52,700 nt of DNA from NCBI GenBank assembly GCA_004211785.1, contig SHBX01000019.1:1-52700 (forward strand), read 5' to 3'. Numbering within the stretch: the first letter of the stretch is position 1; each line of letters starts with the position of its first letter. This DNA comes from Winogradskyella sp. Its GTDB lineage: Bacteria; Bacteroidota; Bacteroidia; Flavobacteriales; Flavobacteriaceae. The notes under the pieces are model-generated. The model searched no databases, was not told where the DNA came from, and saw only the letters and a list, made by a program, of their open reading frames with translations. Made by a program: the position numbers and the translations under genes. Shown piece by piece: positions 1-9,855 of the stretch.

Positions 1-780
1 CTCAGTGAAATCTGTATCTAACCACATGTTTTGGTATTGTGTTCTATCTGCTAAACCATAACTACCAAGTAATGAACTTGCTAAACTCTCTGCAGTAGGA
101 TAATCTCCTCGTGTTAAAGCCATTCTTGCTCTCATCGCGTTAATTGCATCTCGAGATACAAATGTAGAATTTGACTGGTCAATAATACCTGCTTGAGCTA
201 TTACTAAATCATCATTGATGTAATCCCATACCTCTCCAGTTGTGTTTCTTAACGGCTGGATTGTTAATGGTGCTATAAAATCAATAACTGGTACAGCTAA
301 TGTTGCATCATCCGTTGGATCTGGGCTAAAATATATTAGCATCTCAAAGTTAGCAAATGCTCTGATAAAGTGAGCCTGTGCTAATAGGTTATCATAATCC
401 GCTTGCTCTGCAGCAGTTGGTGTGATGTTAGCAGCAGCTTCGATAAGTACAGTTGCTCTGTTGTTTACTCTAAAGTTACGTACCCAGAAGTTAGACGCAG
501 CTACACTACCCGCATTTAATACGAAATCATATAGTGCAAAACCTTGACCTCCTGAGTCAAACCCTACAGCTATCTCATCTGTGAAATTTGATGAAAGTGC
601 TATTTCAGGCGTAGTATCTACCTGAGCGTAGACAGCTAACAAACCACTCTGTAAATCTGCTACAGTCTGGAAAGCATTGGCAGCATCTAAACGACCAACC
701 TGTCTAATGTCTATTGCGTCGTTACAACCCATTAGCAATGCTAAGAGCCCGACAAAAATTATTTTATTTATTTTTTTCAT
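1..780 (-). CDS. SusD/RagB-family outer-membrane lipoprotein (N-terminal part; runs off the left edge)
   Basis: The reading frame is open from the ATG at 780 to base 1, giving 260 residues of a gene whose C-terminal end lies outside the window. The N-terminus is a lipoprotein signal (MKKINKIIF..., then LLMGC with the lipid-bearing Cys at residue 19). The following sequence has helical, TPR-like SusD features such as AQAHFIRAFANFEML and TRGDYPTAESLASSLLG. SusD-type proteins sit on the cell surface and form the lid of a SusC transporter, capturing a glycan or peptide ligand. The gene starts 12 bases after the stop of the SusC-like gene, so the two are almost certainly cotranscribed. No substrate can be read from this fragment, and no glycoside hydrolase is visible on this side of the pair. 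Confidence 0.9.
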   Translation of the reverse strand, partial: MKKINKIIFVGLLALLMGCNDAIDIRQVGRLDAANAFQTVADLQSGLLAVYAQVDTTPEIALSSNFTDEIAVGFDSGGQGFALYDFVLNAGSVAASNFWVRNFRVNNRATVLIEAAANITPTAAEQADYDNLLAQAHFIRAFANFEMLIYFSPDPTDDATLAVPVIDFIAPLTIQPLRNTTGEVWDYINDDLVIAQAGIIDQSNSTFVSRDAINAMRARMALTRGDYPTAESLASSLLGSYGLADRTQYQNMWLDTDFTE

Positions 781-792
781 GTTACTTTTTTT

Positions 793-3700
793 TTAAAATC
801 CTAATTCTAATCCGAAAGATATAGTTTTTGGTGTTGGATATTGTCTAGAACCATTACTTCTTGTTTCAGGATCAAATCCTCTCCACTCAGTAAATGTTAA
901 TAAATTCTCACCGTTTAAGAATACTCTAGCATTTGTAAGACCAGTATTCTCAAGTACGTCTTGAGAGAAAGAATATCCAAAACTAGCAAAACGTAATCTT
1001 AAATAGTCCGCACTTCTCAAGAATCTATCAGAGTTAGGGAATGAATTTAAGTTAGAGGCATTAAATCTTGGTTGATCAGTAATATCACCCGGTTGTTGCC
1101 AAGCTCTTAAAATATCAGTAGATAAGTTAAACTGTCCTACTGCAGTAGGATCAACTAAATCTGCATAATCATTATCAAATCTATCAACTCCTAATACATA
1201 GTTCCACTGTGTAGTTAAGAAGAAACCTTTATAGTCTAAATCTAAGTTAAAACTACCATTCCAATCTGGAACAATGTTTTTACCAATCCAAACTCTATCT
1301 GTATCAGCATTAGGGTTTTCAGTTGTATTACCATTAGCATCTAAGTATAATAAGTTACCAGTTGCTGGGTTAATACCTGCATAACGTAAAGTAAAGTATT
1401 CTCTAAGGATTCCTCCGTTACGACCAAGACCTATAATTTCTCCTTGTGCATTAGGTATCTCTTCTAATTCAGTTTCATTGTAGTTACCTACAACTCCTAC
1501 TGTCATACCAAATCCGCCTTCAGACTTAGGTCTGAATACATCGTAATTAACTTGAAAATCAATACCTCTGTTATATAATAAACCAGTATTTGCATTTAAT
1601 TGAGTAAATCCTGTTACAGCAGATAATGGAGTAGACTGGAATAAATCACTAGTCTCTCTTTCGTACCAATCGATACTACCTCTTAACTTGTTATCCCATA
1701 CACCGAAATCAACACCAATATTTAATTGAGTAATAGTTTCCCATGATAAATCACGGTTACCTATTTGTGCTAATGCGATAGAAGGCAAGTTTCCATATCC
1801 TGATGCCGTATTAAAGAAATCTTCAGTTAAATCTGGAGAACCAAATACACCACCACCAGTAATATCCTGGTTACCTGCAGTACCATAAGATGCTCTTAAT
1901 TTTAAGTTGTTAATATCAGAACCATCCATAAAGCTTTCGTTTGAGATATTCCAACGACCTGCAACTGAGTAAAAAGTTGCCCATCTGTTAGAACCTGCAA
2001 AACGGAAAGAAGCATCACGTCTAACTGTAGCACTAAAACCATACTTAGTATCGTAATCCCAATCAGCAGAACCAAAATAAGAGAATAAACCAGAGTTTAA
2101 GATGTTAGCCGTAGCTTCATCATTAAATAATCCGTTTGCTTGAGGCACTAATCCACTACCATCTCCAGGAGAGAATGTTGCTGGGTTTAAACCATTAGCA
2201 AAATATCCAAATGTTCTGAAGTGACCTTTAAAGTACTCCGTGTATAAACCTACATCTACTGTATGCTTTCCAAATGACTTGTTAGCATTCAAAGATGTTA
2301 CTTGGTTGTATGTAAAAGCTCTATTCGAAGCTTGTTGTTGGAAACCAGAAGTAGGATTCTCAGCACCACCAAATAATAAAGCGTTAAAAGAAGTTGGTCC
2401 TTCTGCTCTTGTAAAAGACTCTGCTTGATAATCAGCTGCCATTACTACATTAGCACTTAACCAATCCGTTAACTTGTAGTTAAAGTTTGCACTTGCTACA
2501 ATTTTAACCTCTTCATCAAATCTTGTATACGTATTTAAACGGTCTAATAAGAAAAGTGGAGTGTTTGTAAACGATAATGGTGATAATAATGCTGCACCAT
2601 TTGTATAGTCATCTGCAGTAACATAAGGTACTGAGACGAAAGCCCCTAATACATAGTTACGGTTAATTGCTCCAGAACCAATACTATTTGGCTCGTTAGA
2701 CTTAGAATAGTTAAGCGTTAAGTTAGTACCGTAAGTAAACTTTTCGTTACTTGACTTACCACTAACGTTAGAACGAATATTGAAACGTTTCAAATCACTT
2801 CCCTGTAATATACCTTCAGTATCTTGAAAACCAAATGATGTAAATTGAGTTGTCTTTTCACTACCACTAGATAATGACACTGTATGACTTTGTGTTACAC
2901 CTGTACGGAAAAAGAAATCTCTCCAACTAAAGTTTGGAGCAGCTGCAATTTGCGCATCTGTTAATGGTGTACCAGCTCCAGGGTTAAATACACTAGAACT
3001 GTTACCAGCACCAGCACCGTTACCTCTGTCTCTTTCATAAGTTAATAACTGCTGAGATGTCATTGCGTTATAATCGTTGTCCTGTAAAGTACTGTAAGAA
3101 ACAAAACCATTATAGTTAATCTTAAGTCCTTGACCAAAATTACCTTGTCTTGTTTTAATAACGATTACACCATTTGCACCTCTGTTACCATATATAGCAG
3201 TTGCACCAGCATCCTTAAGTACATCAATAGATTGAATGTCCTGAGGGTTTAAAGAACGGAAGTTGTCTTCATCTACAGGAGCACCATCAATAATGAATAA
3301 AGGCTCAGTGTTACCATTAATAGAAGATACACCACGTAACTGCACTAAAGAGTTACCACCTGGCTGACCACTACTAGTTGTAATATTCAGACCTGGAACT
3401 TGTCCTGATAATGTCTGAACAAAACTTGCGTTTGGTCTATTCTCGATTGTTTCACTTGATACTCTAACTGTAGCAACACTTGACTTTGCTTTTGTTGTTG
3501 TTGTGTATCCAGTAATAACAACCTCGTCTAAAGATGCAACATCATCAGCCATAGCCAAATCAATTACACTTCCAGCGCCAACTGTTCTTTCGGTAGTCTT
3601 CATACTAACGAATGAGAAGACAATAACTTCTCCTGATTTTGCTTTGATAGAATACTTTCCATCAAAGTCTGTTTGTGTACCTCTTGCAGTACCTTTAACA

Positions 3701-3837
3701 ATTACATTTACTCCTGGCAATGGTAAACCATCCGAAGCTGCAGTAACTGTACCCGTAATGTCTTTCTCTTGTCCAAAAGAAAGCTGCATTACAAACGCCA
3801 TAAACAGCGTTAATAACCATGTTAACTTTAATTTCAT
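793..3837 (-). CDS. SusC/RagA-family TonB-linked outer-membrane transporter
   Basis: This is a 1014-residue TonB-dependent receptor. In order it has a signal peptide (MKLKLTWLL... ending near FGQ), a carboxypeptidase-regulatory-like domain (about residues 25-100, with GLPLPGVNVIVKG), the SusC TonB-box region with DEVVITGY, a plug domain (IDGAPVDEDNFRSLNP, then NRGANGVIVIKT) and a long beta barrel ending in an aromatic residue (FGLELGF). It imports an unknown oligomer together with the downstream SusD partner, powered by TonB/ExbBD. The frame stays open to a TTG at 3867, but I chose the ATG at 3837 because it directly precedes the signal peptide and follows an A-rich leader. The nearest other gene, rnhB, is divergent and unrelated. 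Confidence 0.95.
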   Translation of the reverse strand: MKLKLTWLLTLFMAFVMQLSFGQEKDITGTVTAASDGLPLPGVNVIVKGTARGTQTDFDGKYSIKAKSGEVIVFSFVSMKTTERTVGAGSVIDLAMADDVASLDEVVITGYTTTTKAKSSVATVRVSSETIENRPNASFVQTLSGQVPGLNITTSSGQPGGNSLVQLRGVSSINGNTEPLFIIDGAPVDEDNFRSLNPQDIQSIDVLKDAGATAIYGNRGANGVIVIKTRQGNFGQGLKINYNGFVSYSTLQDNDYNAMTSQQLLTYERDRGNGAGAGNSSSVFNPGAGTPLTDAQIAAAPNFSWRDFFFRTGVTQSHTVSLSSGSEKTTQFTSFGFQDTEGILQGSDLKRFNIRSNVSGKSSNEKFTYGTNLTLNYSKSNEPNSIGSGAINRNYVLGAFVSVPYVTADDYTNGAALLSPLSFTNTPLFLLDRLNTYTRFDEEVKIVASANFNYKLTDWLSANVVMAADYQAESFTRAEGPTSFNALLFGGAENPTSGFQQQASNRAFTYNQVTSLNANKSFGKHTVDVGLYTEYFKGHFRTFGYFANGLNPATFSPGDGSGLVPQANGLFNDEATANILNSGLFSYFGSADWDYDTKYGFSATVRRDASFRFAGSNRWATFYSVAGRWNISNESFMDGSDINNLKLRASYGTAGNQDITGGGVFGSPDLTEDFFNTASGYGNLPSIALAQIGNRDLSWETITQLNIGVDFGVWDNKLRGSIDWYERETSDLFQSTPLSAVTGFTQLNANTGLLYNRGIDFQVNYDVFRPKSEGGFGMTVGVVGNYNETELEEIPNAQGEIIGLGRNGGILREYFTLRYAGINPATGNLLYLDANGNTTENPNADTDRVWIGKNIVPDWNGSFNLDLDYKGFFLTTQWNYVLGVDRFDNDYADLVDPTAVGQFNLSTDILRAWQQPGDITDQPRFNASNLNSFPNSDRFLRSADYLRLRFASFGYSFSQDVLENTGLTNARVFLNGENLLTFTEWRGFDPETRSNGSRQYPTPKTISFGLELGF

Positions 3838-4041
3838 AAAACAATTATTTGAGTTAGTCTTCCGCAAACATCATAATAAAATATTAAAAATCCAAGGGAA
3901 TAGCATAAAAAAATGTTAAAGGAAGGCGCATAAAACTTAATAATACAGCAATATCCGATTTATTCTATTGTAGAATAAAAAAATACTTACAGTATATATT
4001 GATTTTTTGATAATTGAATGTATTTTTCAATTCTTATAATT

Positions 4042-4644
4042 ATGAATTTAATAATTCAATATTCAAAAGAGGAATTAGAGTGCGGAACTGACGAAGCTGG
4101 TCGTGGCTGTCTTGCTGGTCCAGTAACTGCTGCTGCTGTTATACTAGAACCTAGTTTCCAGAACAATATACTTAATGATTCAAAGCAATTATCCGAAAAA
4201 AAACGCTTTCAACTAAAACCAATTATCGAATCTGAAGCTTTGTCATTTGGTGTTGCCCATGTCTTCCAAAAAGAGATTGATACTATTAACATATTAAATG
4301 CTTCAATTAAAGCTATGCAGCAATCCATAGCAAAATTAAAACCTGAACCGAACTTTATAATTGTAGATGGGAATCGATTTAAACCCTATAAAACAATTCC
4401 CCATCAAACTATAATTAAAGGTGACAGCAAATATCTTAGCATAGCTGCAGCATCAGTTTTGGCAAAAACATATAGAGATTTGTATATGGATAGGATTCAT
4501 GAAGAATTCCCAATGTATAATTGGAAAAAAAATAAAGGCTACCCAACAAAAGAACATAGAGAAGCTATAAAAAAATATGGCATCACAAAATACCATCGCA
4601 AATCTTTCCGTTTACTTTCCGAACAATACCAATTAGATTTATGA
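4042..4644 (+). CDS. rnhB: Ribonuclease HII
   Basis: The enzyme cleaves the RNA strand of RNA-DNA hybrids and removes single ribonucleotides from DNA in the cytoplasm. The 200-residue protein has the family's length and signatures: DEAGRG with catalytic D17 and E18, [16 protein letters not shown] with D109, and [16 protein letters not shown] near residues 140-155. An upstream in-frame ATG at 4018 would add eight hydrophobic residues (MYFSILII) not expected in this family, so I prefer 4042. The next gene begins 33 bases after the stop, on the same strand. Confidence 0.95.
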   Translation: MNLIIQYSKEELECGTDEAGRGCLAGPVTAAAVILEPSFQNNILNDSKQLSEKKRFQLKPIIESEALSFGVAHVFQKEIDTINILNASIKAMQQSIAKLKPEPNFIIVDGNRFKPYKTIPHQTIIKGDSKYLSIAAASVLAKTYRDLYMDRIHEEFPMYNWKKNKGYPTKEHREAIKKYGITKYHRKSFRLLSEQYQLDL

Positions 4645-4677
4645 GTCTTAATATATTTGTAAAAAATTAATCCTTGA

Positions 4678-7014
4678 ATGAAAAAATCCTTCCTTTATAT
4701 TATTCTAGCTTCCGTTTTCTTTTCCTGTTCCGGACGCTATAAAACCAAAACAGCTATTGCGGATATCATTCCAAAATCTAGTCATACTATTATAAAGGTA
4801 AATGCACTTAATGATTTTAAAACACTTTCAAGTAGTAATTCCCCTTTTCCTGAAATACAAATAGATTCGCTTTTAAATAAAACTGACATTTTAGATATTA
4901 CCTCTCCTTTATATATATGTATATCGGATAGCAGCTCCATTTACATTACTAAATATTCTGAATCTTTAATAAGAAAAGATTCTACATTAAATATAATTAC
5001 TCACAAAAACCAAAAAAACAATATTTATAAGACTATATATAATAAGGATACACTTTATCATAGAATTATTGATAGTCTATTCTTTGGTTCTTATAATCTA
5101 AAACTTGTTAAAGAGGCTAAAAAAGAAGGTAATCATGAGTTAAAAAACTTACTCCTAACTTCTAACGACAAAAACTTAGGGTTTGTAGTTTTTAAAAACA
5201 AAGCCAAAAACGCATTACTATTAAAAGATAGTCTTTCATCTAAATATGACATTATAGATATTAATGTAGAACCTAATACGATTACATTCAATGGCATTAC
5301 CAAAAGTTCAGATAGTCTTTTTCAAATAAACGTCTTCAAAAACACTATTCCTCAAGAGTTTAAACTTTCTGAGATAATTCCTGCCAATTCAAAAGCTGTA
5401 ACTCGTATTGCCTTTGATGATTTTACAGTTTTTTCTGAAAACCTTTCACATATAAATCTCTCTTCCAAAGATTCAATTCCCAATTTTTTAAGTTCTTCAA
5501 ACGAAATTGCGTTAGTAGAAACTAATACAGGCAAGGCTATTACCATTAAAGCACTTGACGAAAGCTTGATTAAAGAATCATTAAATACAAACTCAATTAA
5601 AGAAATTTATAAAGGTATTTCAGTTTTTAATTTTGACAGTCCAAATGTTTTTAATAACTCTCTAAAACCTTTTATAAATCTAGATAATGCCTCTTTTGGT
5701 TTTATTTATGAAAGTTTTGTCGTCTTCTCAGATAATGTTGAAACACTTAAAAACATTATCTCTAATAAGTTAAATAACCAAACCTTATCTAATTCTGACA
5801 AGTACAAAAGCATAAACAATAATTTAGCAAATGAATCATCTTACTTAGTGTATAAAGATGGTGAAGGTTTATATGAATTTTTAGACCGAGGTGCAAAAGG
5901 TTATAATGCAAACGTTGTGCAATATGCATATGATACAGATTTTGCGCACATCAACGGTGTTCTTTCTAAGTACAAAAAACGCGCTGCAAGTAATTCTGTA
6001 ACAGAAGACTTTACTGTAAAATTACCATTAGAAATACTAATACAACCGCAAACGGTAAAAAACCACAGAAATAACACTCATGAGATTGTTGCGCAAGATA
6101 TTGCTAACAATCTTTACCTTATTTCTAGTGGTGGACGTATTCTTTGGAAAAAACAACTCAATAGCTCAGTTCTTGGAAAAATAAAGCAAATTGATATTTA
6201 CAAAAACGGAAGGCTACAATTAGCGTTTGCAACTCAAAGCCGAGTATATGTTATTGACAGAAATGGTAAAGATGTTGGTCCCTTTCCAATGAAATTTAAT
6301 GACGTTATAACCCAACCACTATCAATATTTGATTACGATAACCGCAAAAATTATCGTCTTTTGGTGACACAAGGTAAATCGTTGTTGATGTATGACACCA
6401 ATGCAAAACGTGTTAATGGATTTAAATACAAAAAAGCATCAAATCCCATAAGTTCTCAACCAAAACATTTTAGAATTGGAAGCAAAGATTACATTGTCTT
6501 TTCTCAAGGTCAAAAACTTGAAATATTAAATCGTCAAGGTCAAGAACGTATAAAGATTAATAGCAACATAGATTTTTCAGAAAATTCAATTTTTCTTTAT
6601 CAAAACAAATTCACATCACTTAACAAAAAAGGACAGCTAGTGCAAGTTGACACAAAAGGGCGAATTAACATAAAGGCTATTGGTCTAGGTGCTAATACAA
6701 AACTTAAAACTACAAGTAAAACTCTAGTTGCGTCAAAAGAAAATAGACTAAAAATTAAAAGTCTAATTGTAGATTTAGATTTTGGCAATTATACAACTCC
6801 AAAAATCTTCTATTTACAAGACAAAATTTACGTTACAACTACAGATTTACAATCTAAAAAAGTATATGTTTTTGATAGTCAAGCAAAACTTTTACCAAAT
6901 TTTCCAGTATTTGGTACAGCATCCGCAGAACTACAAAATCTAGACAATAGACGTGGTTTGGAACTCATCACTCAAAGTGATGACAAAACAATTACTGTCT
7001 ATAAAATGAATTGA
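4678..7014 (+). CDS. Large lipoprotein with C-terminal beta-propeller-like repeats, function unknown
   Basis: This 778-residue protein begins with a lipoprotein signal (SVFFSC, Cys near 17). Residues about 25-450 are a Ser/Asn/Lys-rich domain I do not recognise, with several FVVF and FGFIYESFVVFSD strands. From about residue 460 the sequence turns into short beta repeats of the quinoprotein/WD type, for example NLYLISSGGRILWKKQL, VYVIDRNGKDVGPFP and KVYVFDSQAKLLPNFP. This suggests a propeller acting as a binding or scaffold platform in the envelope. No catalytic motif is visible. Its place between rnhB and an ndpA-like gene gives no clue to substrate. The lipoprotein and propeller calls are from sequence pattern; any role would be guesswork. 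Confidence 0.8.
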   Translation: MKKSFLYIILASVFFSCSGRYKTKTAIADIIPKSSHTIIKVNALNDFKTLSSSNSPFPEIQIDSLLNKTDILDITSPLYICISDSSSIYITKYSESLIRKDSTLNIITHKNQKNNIYKTIYNKDTLYHRIIDSLFFGSYNLKLVKEAKKEGNHELKNLLLTSNDKNLGFVVFKNKAKNALLLKDSLSSKYDIIDINVEPNTITFNGITKSSDSLFQINVFKNTIPQEFKLSEIIPANSKAVTRIAFDDFTVFSENLSHINLSSKDSIPNFLSSSNEIALVETNTGKAITIKALDESLIKESLNTNSIKEIYKGISVFNFDSPNVFNNSLKPFINLDNASFGFIYESFVVFSDNVETLKNIISNKLNNQTLSNSDKYKSINNNLANESSYLVYKDGEGLYEFLDRGAKGYNANVVQYAYDTDFAHINGVLSKYKKRAASNSVTEDFTVKLPLEILIQPQTVKNHRNNTHEIVAQDIANNLYLISSGGRILWKKQLNSSVLGKIKQIDIYKNGRLQLAFATQSRVYVIDRNGKDVGPFPMKFNDVITQPLSIFDYDNRKNYRLLVTQGKSLLMYDTNAKRVNGFKYKKASNPISSQPKHFRIGSKDYIVFSQGQKLEILNRQGQERIKINSNIDFSENSIFLYQNKFTSLNKKGQLVQVDTKGRINIKAIGLGANTKLKTTSKTLVASKENRLKIKSLIVDLDFGNYTTPKIFYLQDKIYVTTTDLQSKKVYVFDSQAKLLPNFPVFGTASAELQNLDNRRGLELITQSDDKTITVYKMN

Positions 7015-7037
7015 TTTTTTACCCACAATTTGACACC

Positions 7038-7045
7038 TAATTTTG
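7038..7045 (+). promoter_or_regulatory. Candidate Bacteroidota -7 element for the ndpA-like gene
   Basis: TAATTTTG matches the TAnnTTTG consensus and lies 39 bases before the chosen ATG at 7085. A TTG at 7012-7014, 23 bases upstream, could serve as a weak -33 element. A start of transcription near 7050 would exclude the ATG at 7043 and supports the later start. Confidence 0.4.
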
Positions 7046-7084
7046 TACTATTGTAATTCGTTAATTTTTAGACGAATTGCACTC

Positions 7085-8134
7085 ATGATTAAACGCCAAA
7101 AAGCTTCAATAAAAAACTTAATTATCCATAAAGTTGGAAACAAATTCAATGGTACAAAAAATGCATTTTCTGATGCTGCTGTTCATTTTGATGAAGCTAC
7201 ATATCAACTAATTTTACCATACCTACTAAAGCCTTTTGTTAGCATATCAGAGACTTATCGTTTTAATCACCACTCAGACGTTAACCTTAATGAAATTAAC
7301 ACTTACAGCGAGCAATTATTTTCTGAAGAAGGTGACTTTATAGATATATCAAAACATATAGTTACTCATTTATTTGAGCAAAGTAATTCTGCACAAATAA
7401 AAACTGGTGATGTTATGGTTTGTCATTTTGAAAACATACAATATCAAGACTATTTTACAGATGCTGTTGGCGTCTTTAAAATTGAGAATAAAACGGAGTT
7501 TTTTCAAACCTATTTAGAGCAAAATAGCTATGATATTTTGGTACAAAAAGGCATACAAACAAAAAAGGTAGACAAAGGCTGTTTAATTTTGAATACCTCT
7601 GATATGGAAGGCAAAATTGTACTTAGCGTAGACAACAACAATTACGACGCCCAATACTGGATTAATAGCTTTCTCAATATAAAATATCCAGATGACAGCA
7701 ACCAACACACCAAAAACTATATTGAGCTCTGCAGAGAGTTTTCTAAAGACGTCTTGCATTCCAATTTTGGCGGTCAAGAACAAAGTAATTTTTTGGCAAA
7801 AACTGTAGACTTTTTTAAAGAAAATGAAATTGTAAACATCGAAACTTTTAAAGAAGATGTTTTTGAATCTGAAGATCAAATAAGACAGTTTGAGGATTAC
7901 AAGAAAGCTTATGAAACTAACAATAGTGTTTTAATTAGAAATCAATTTGATGTCTCTGAAATTGCTTTAAAAAAGCAAAAACAAAAGATAAAAACCGAAA
8001 TTAAACTCGATACTAATATTCAAATAAAACTAGATGTAGATGCCCCAGATGCTTCTGCAGAATATTTAGAACGCGGTTACGACGACGAGAAGAAAATGCA
8101 TTTCTATAAAGTGTTTTTTAACGCCGAGAATTAG
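7085..8134 (+). CDS. Nucleoid-associated protein, NdpA/YejK family
   Basis: This 349-residue cytoplasmic protein resembles the 37-kDa nucleoid-associated family (E. coli YejK), which binds DNA and whose physiological role is poorly defined. The typical start IKNLIIHKVGNKFN and the ETYRFNHHSDVNLNEI segment are present, as is a central VMVCHFENIQYQDY-like strand region. The C-terminus is Lys-rich (KKQKQKIKTEIKLD). The frame extends upstream to 7043, but the extra 14 residues (MYYCNSLIF...) overlap the likely promoter, so I start at 7085. It is followed 39 bases later by the KirBac gene on the same strand. Confidence 0.75.
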   Translation: MIKRQKASIKNLIIHKVGNKFNGTKNAFSDAAVHFDEATYQLILPYLLKPFVSISETYRFNHHSDVNLNEINTYSEQLFSEEGDFIDISKHIVTHLFEQSNSAQIKTGDVMVCHFENIQYQDYFTDAVGVFKIENKTEFFQTYLEQNSYDILVQKGIQTKKVDKGCLILNTSDMEGKIVLSVDNNNYDAQYWINSFLNIKYPDDSNQHTKNYIELCREFSKDVLHSNFGGQEQSNFLAKTVDFFKENEIVNIETFKEDVFESEDQIRQFEDYKKAYETNNSVLIRNQFDVSEIALKKQKQKIKTEIKLDTNIQIKLDVDAPDASAEYLERGYDDEKKMHFYKVFFNAEN

Positions 8135-8173
8135 ACATTAAATGTCATTCTTTTTCTGTACTTTCGAGAAACA

Positions 8174-9118
8174 ATGGCAAAACACAAAAAAGAGAAATTT
8201 AATGATTTTGGTTTAGGCGAAAAATCGTCTTCAAATGGATATCGTGCTTTAAATAAAGATGGCACTTTTAACATCTCAAAGACCAATATACCATTCTTTG
8301 AACGTCTAAATTTCTTTCACTCGCTTGTAACAATGAAGTGGTCACGCTTCTTTGGTCTTATAATACTTGGGTATTTTATCGTTAACCTATTATTTGCTAC
8401 TATTTATAGCATTATTGGCGTAGAACATTTGACAGGTACAAAAGGCTTGACTCCTTTTGAGCAGTACATGGAAGCTTTCTTTTTTAGTGCACAAACCATA
8501 ACAACTTTGGGCTATGGTCGTGTAGCACCTTTGGGATTGGCTGCCAATATTGTAGCTGCTATTGAGTCCATGCTCGGTTTATTATCATTTGCCTTAGCAA
8601 CAGGTTTACTTTATGGACGTTTTTCTAAACCAAATACTAAAATTAAGTACAGTGATAAGGCTGTAATTGCTCCTTATCGAAACATCAACGGCTTTATGTT
8701 TAGAGTTGTAAACCCTCAGAAAAACCAATTGTTAGAAGTCGAAATTAATGTAAGTCTTTCTGTAAAGCGAGATGATTCTGACTTAAGAAATTTTTACAAT
8801 CTAGAGTTAGAACGAAAGAAAGTCATGTTTTTCCCAGCAATGTGGACACTTGTGCACCCTATCGATAAGGAAAGTCCAATGCATGACTTATCTAAAGAAG
8901 ATTTATTAATTAAAGATGCAGAATTTATTGTAATGCTAAAAGCTTTTGATGAATCCTCTTCTGTACCAGTATATTCAAGAACATCTTATAAAGCAGATGA
9001 ATTATTTTGGGGCGAAAAATTTATTTATGCAGCAAAGCGAGAAAATGGAAAACTCAATATCGATGTAGGTCTTATAAACCAAACAGAAAAAGTCAAATTA
9101 AATACTATAAAGAGTTAA
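8174..9118 (+). CDS. Inward-rectifier potassium channel, KirBac type
   Basis: This 314-residue protein has the Kir layout. A cytosolic N-terminus is followed by TM1 (about 57-80), a pore helix with the selectivity filter TLGYGR (111-116), TM2 (about 121-148, ending LYGRFSKP) and a C-terminal immunoglobulin-like cytoplasmic domain (about 160-300, with FRVVNPQKNQLLEVEINV). It should sit in the inner membrane and conduct K+. The usual eukaryotic filter is TIGYG; TLGYG is common in bacterial and flavobacterial members. The gene lies between ndpA and a zinc-ribbon gene 6 bases downstream, so the latter is probably cotranscribed. Confidence 0.92.
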   Translation: MAKHKKEKFNDFGLGEKSSSNGYRALNKDGTFNISKTNIPFFERLNFFHSLVTMKWSRFFGLIILGYFIVNLLFATIYSIIGVEHLTGTKGLTPFEQYMEAFFFSAQTITTLGYGRVAPLGLAANIVAAIESMLGLLSFALATGLLYGRFSKPNTKIKYSDKAVIAPYRNINGFMFRVVNPQKNQLLEVEINVSLSVKRDDSDLRNFYNLELERKKVMFFPAMWTLVHPIDKESPMHDLSKEDLLIKDAEFIVMLKAFDESSSVPVYSRTSYKADELFWGEKFIYAAKRENGKLNIDVGLINQTEKVKLNTIKS

Positions 9119-9124
9119 AAGATT

Positions 9125-9733
9125 ATGTTTATATATAATTACGGAAGTGCGCCTATAAAATATGACTCCAAAAGACCTAAGAACATTACTTGTCATAATT
9201 GTAAGGAAAAAGGACAAACATTTGTAAACAGATATCTCAAGTATTTTTACATTCTTTACATACCTATTTTTACTTATAAATATTGGACAAAATATGAATG
9301 TGTTAGATGTAAGTTCTCAGCAAATGAAAAAGATTTAACTAAAGAGCTACAAGAGGCTTATAGACCATACAAAAAGAAGAAAATATTACCAATTTGGACG
9401 TTTAGCGGATTACTAGCACTTATTATAATACCCTTAGCATATAATATTTTCACCTCTAATGGAAATCAACGAATGCTTAATCAAGTAGATTTCTTAGAAA
9501 TCAATCAAAAGTTTGATTTTAAAACAGAAAGTGATAATTATTCAATATTTAAAGTTGTAAATATTAACACAAACAAACTAGGTATTATATACAATAAACT
9601 TGAAGTAAAATCAAAGGATAACCTTGTGGAAATTGATAGTAAAAACAATTACAGTGATGATACCATAGCATCAAGCATTGCAGAACTTAAAAACTGGATA
9701 GAAGAAGATAAAATAATATACATCTACAAGTAG
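9125..9733 (+). CDS. Membrane-anchored zinc-ribbon protein, function unknown
   Basis: This 202-residue protein has two Cys pairs (CHNC at 23-26 and CVRC about 35 residues later) arranged as a zinc ribbon, with the YNYGSAP start and LYIPIFTYKYWTKYEC spacing seen in short zinc-ribbon domain proteins. A single transmembrane helix follows near residue 90 (LLALIIIPLAYNIF). The C-terminal 90 residues are charged and probably lie on the opposite side of the membrane. It starts 6 bases after the potassium channel gene, so coupling with the channel is possible. No function can be assigned. Confidence 0.65.
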   Translation: MFIYNYGSAPIKYDSKRPKNITCHNCKEKGQTFVNRYLKYFYILYIPIFTYKYWTKYECVRCKFSANEKDLTKELQEAYRPYKKKKILPIWTFSGLLALIIIPLAYNIFTSNGNQRMLNQVDFLEINQKFDFKTESDNYSIFKVVNINTNKLGIIYNKLEVKSKDNLVEIDSKNNYSDDTIASSIAELKNWIEEDKIIYIYK

Positions 9734-9741
9734 TTTTTACC

Positions 9742-9793
9742 AATACAAATTAGAGTACAACCCTATAAATGAACACCTCATCTAATTTGTATT
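9742..9793 (+). terminator. 13-base-pair AT-rich hairpin after the zinc-ribbon gene
   Basis: The arm at 9742-9754 (AATACAAATTAGA) pairs perfectly with 9781-9793 around a 26-base loop. It lies 9 bases past the stop of the zinc-ribbon gene and 63 bases before the next ATG. There is no clear U tract, so it may be a weak terminator, an RNA-stability element or a leader structure for the next gene. Confidence 0.45.
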
Positions 9794-9855
9794 TAATAAT
9801 TTGAATTAATTGCTACATTACTCTCTAATTAGTTAATCTATTTACATAGAACCCC

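Noticed and set aside
3503..3919. 138-residue open frame on the plus strand over the susC start
   Set aside because: It is antisense to the SusC coding region and its translation has no protein-like pattern; it is a shadow frame.
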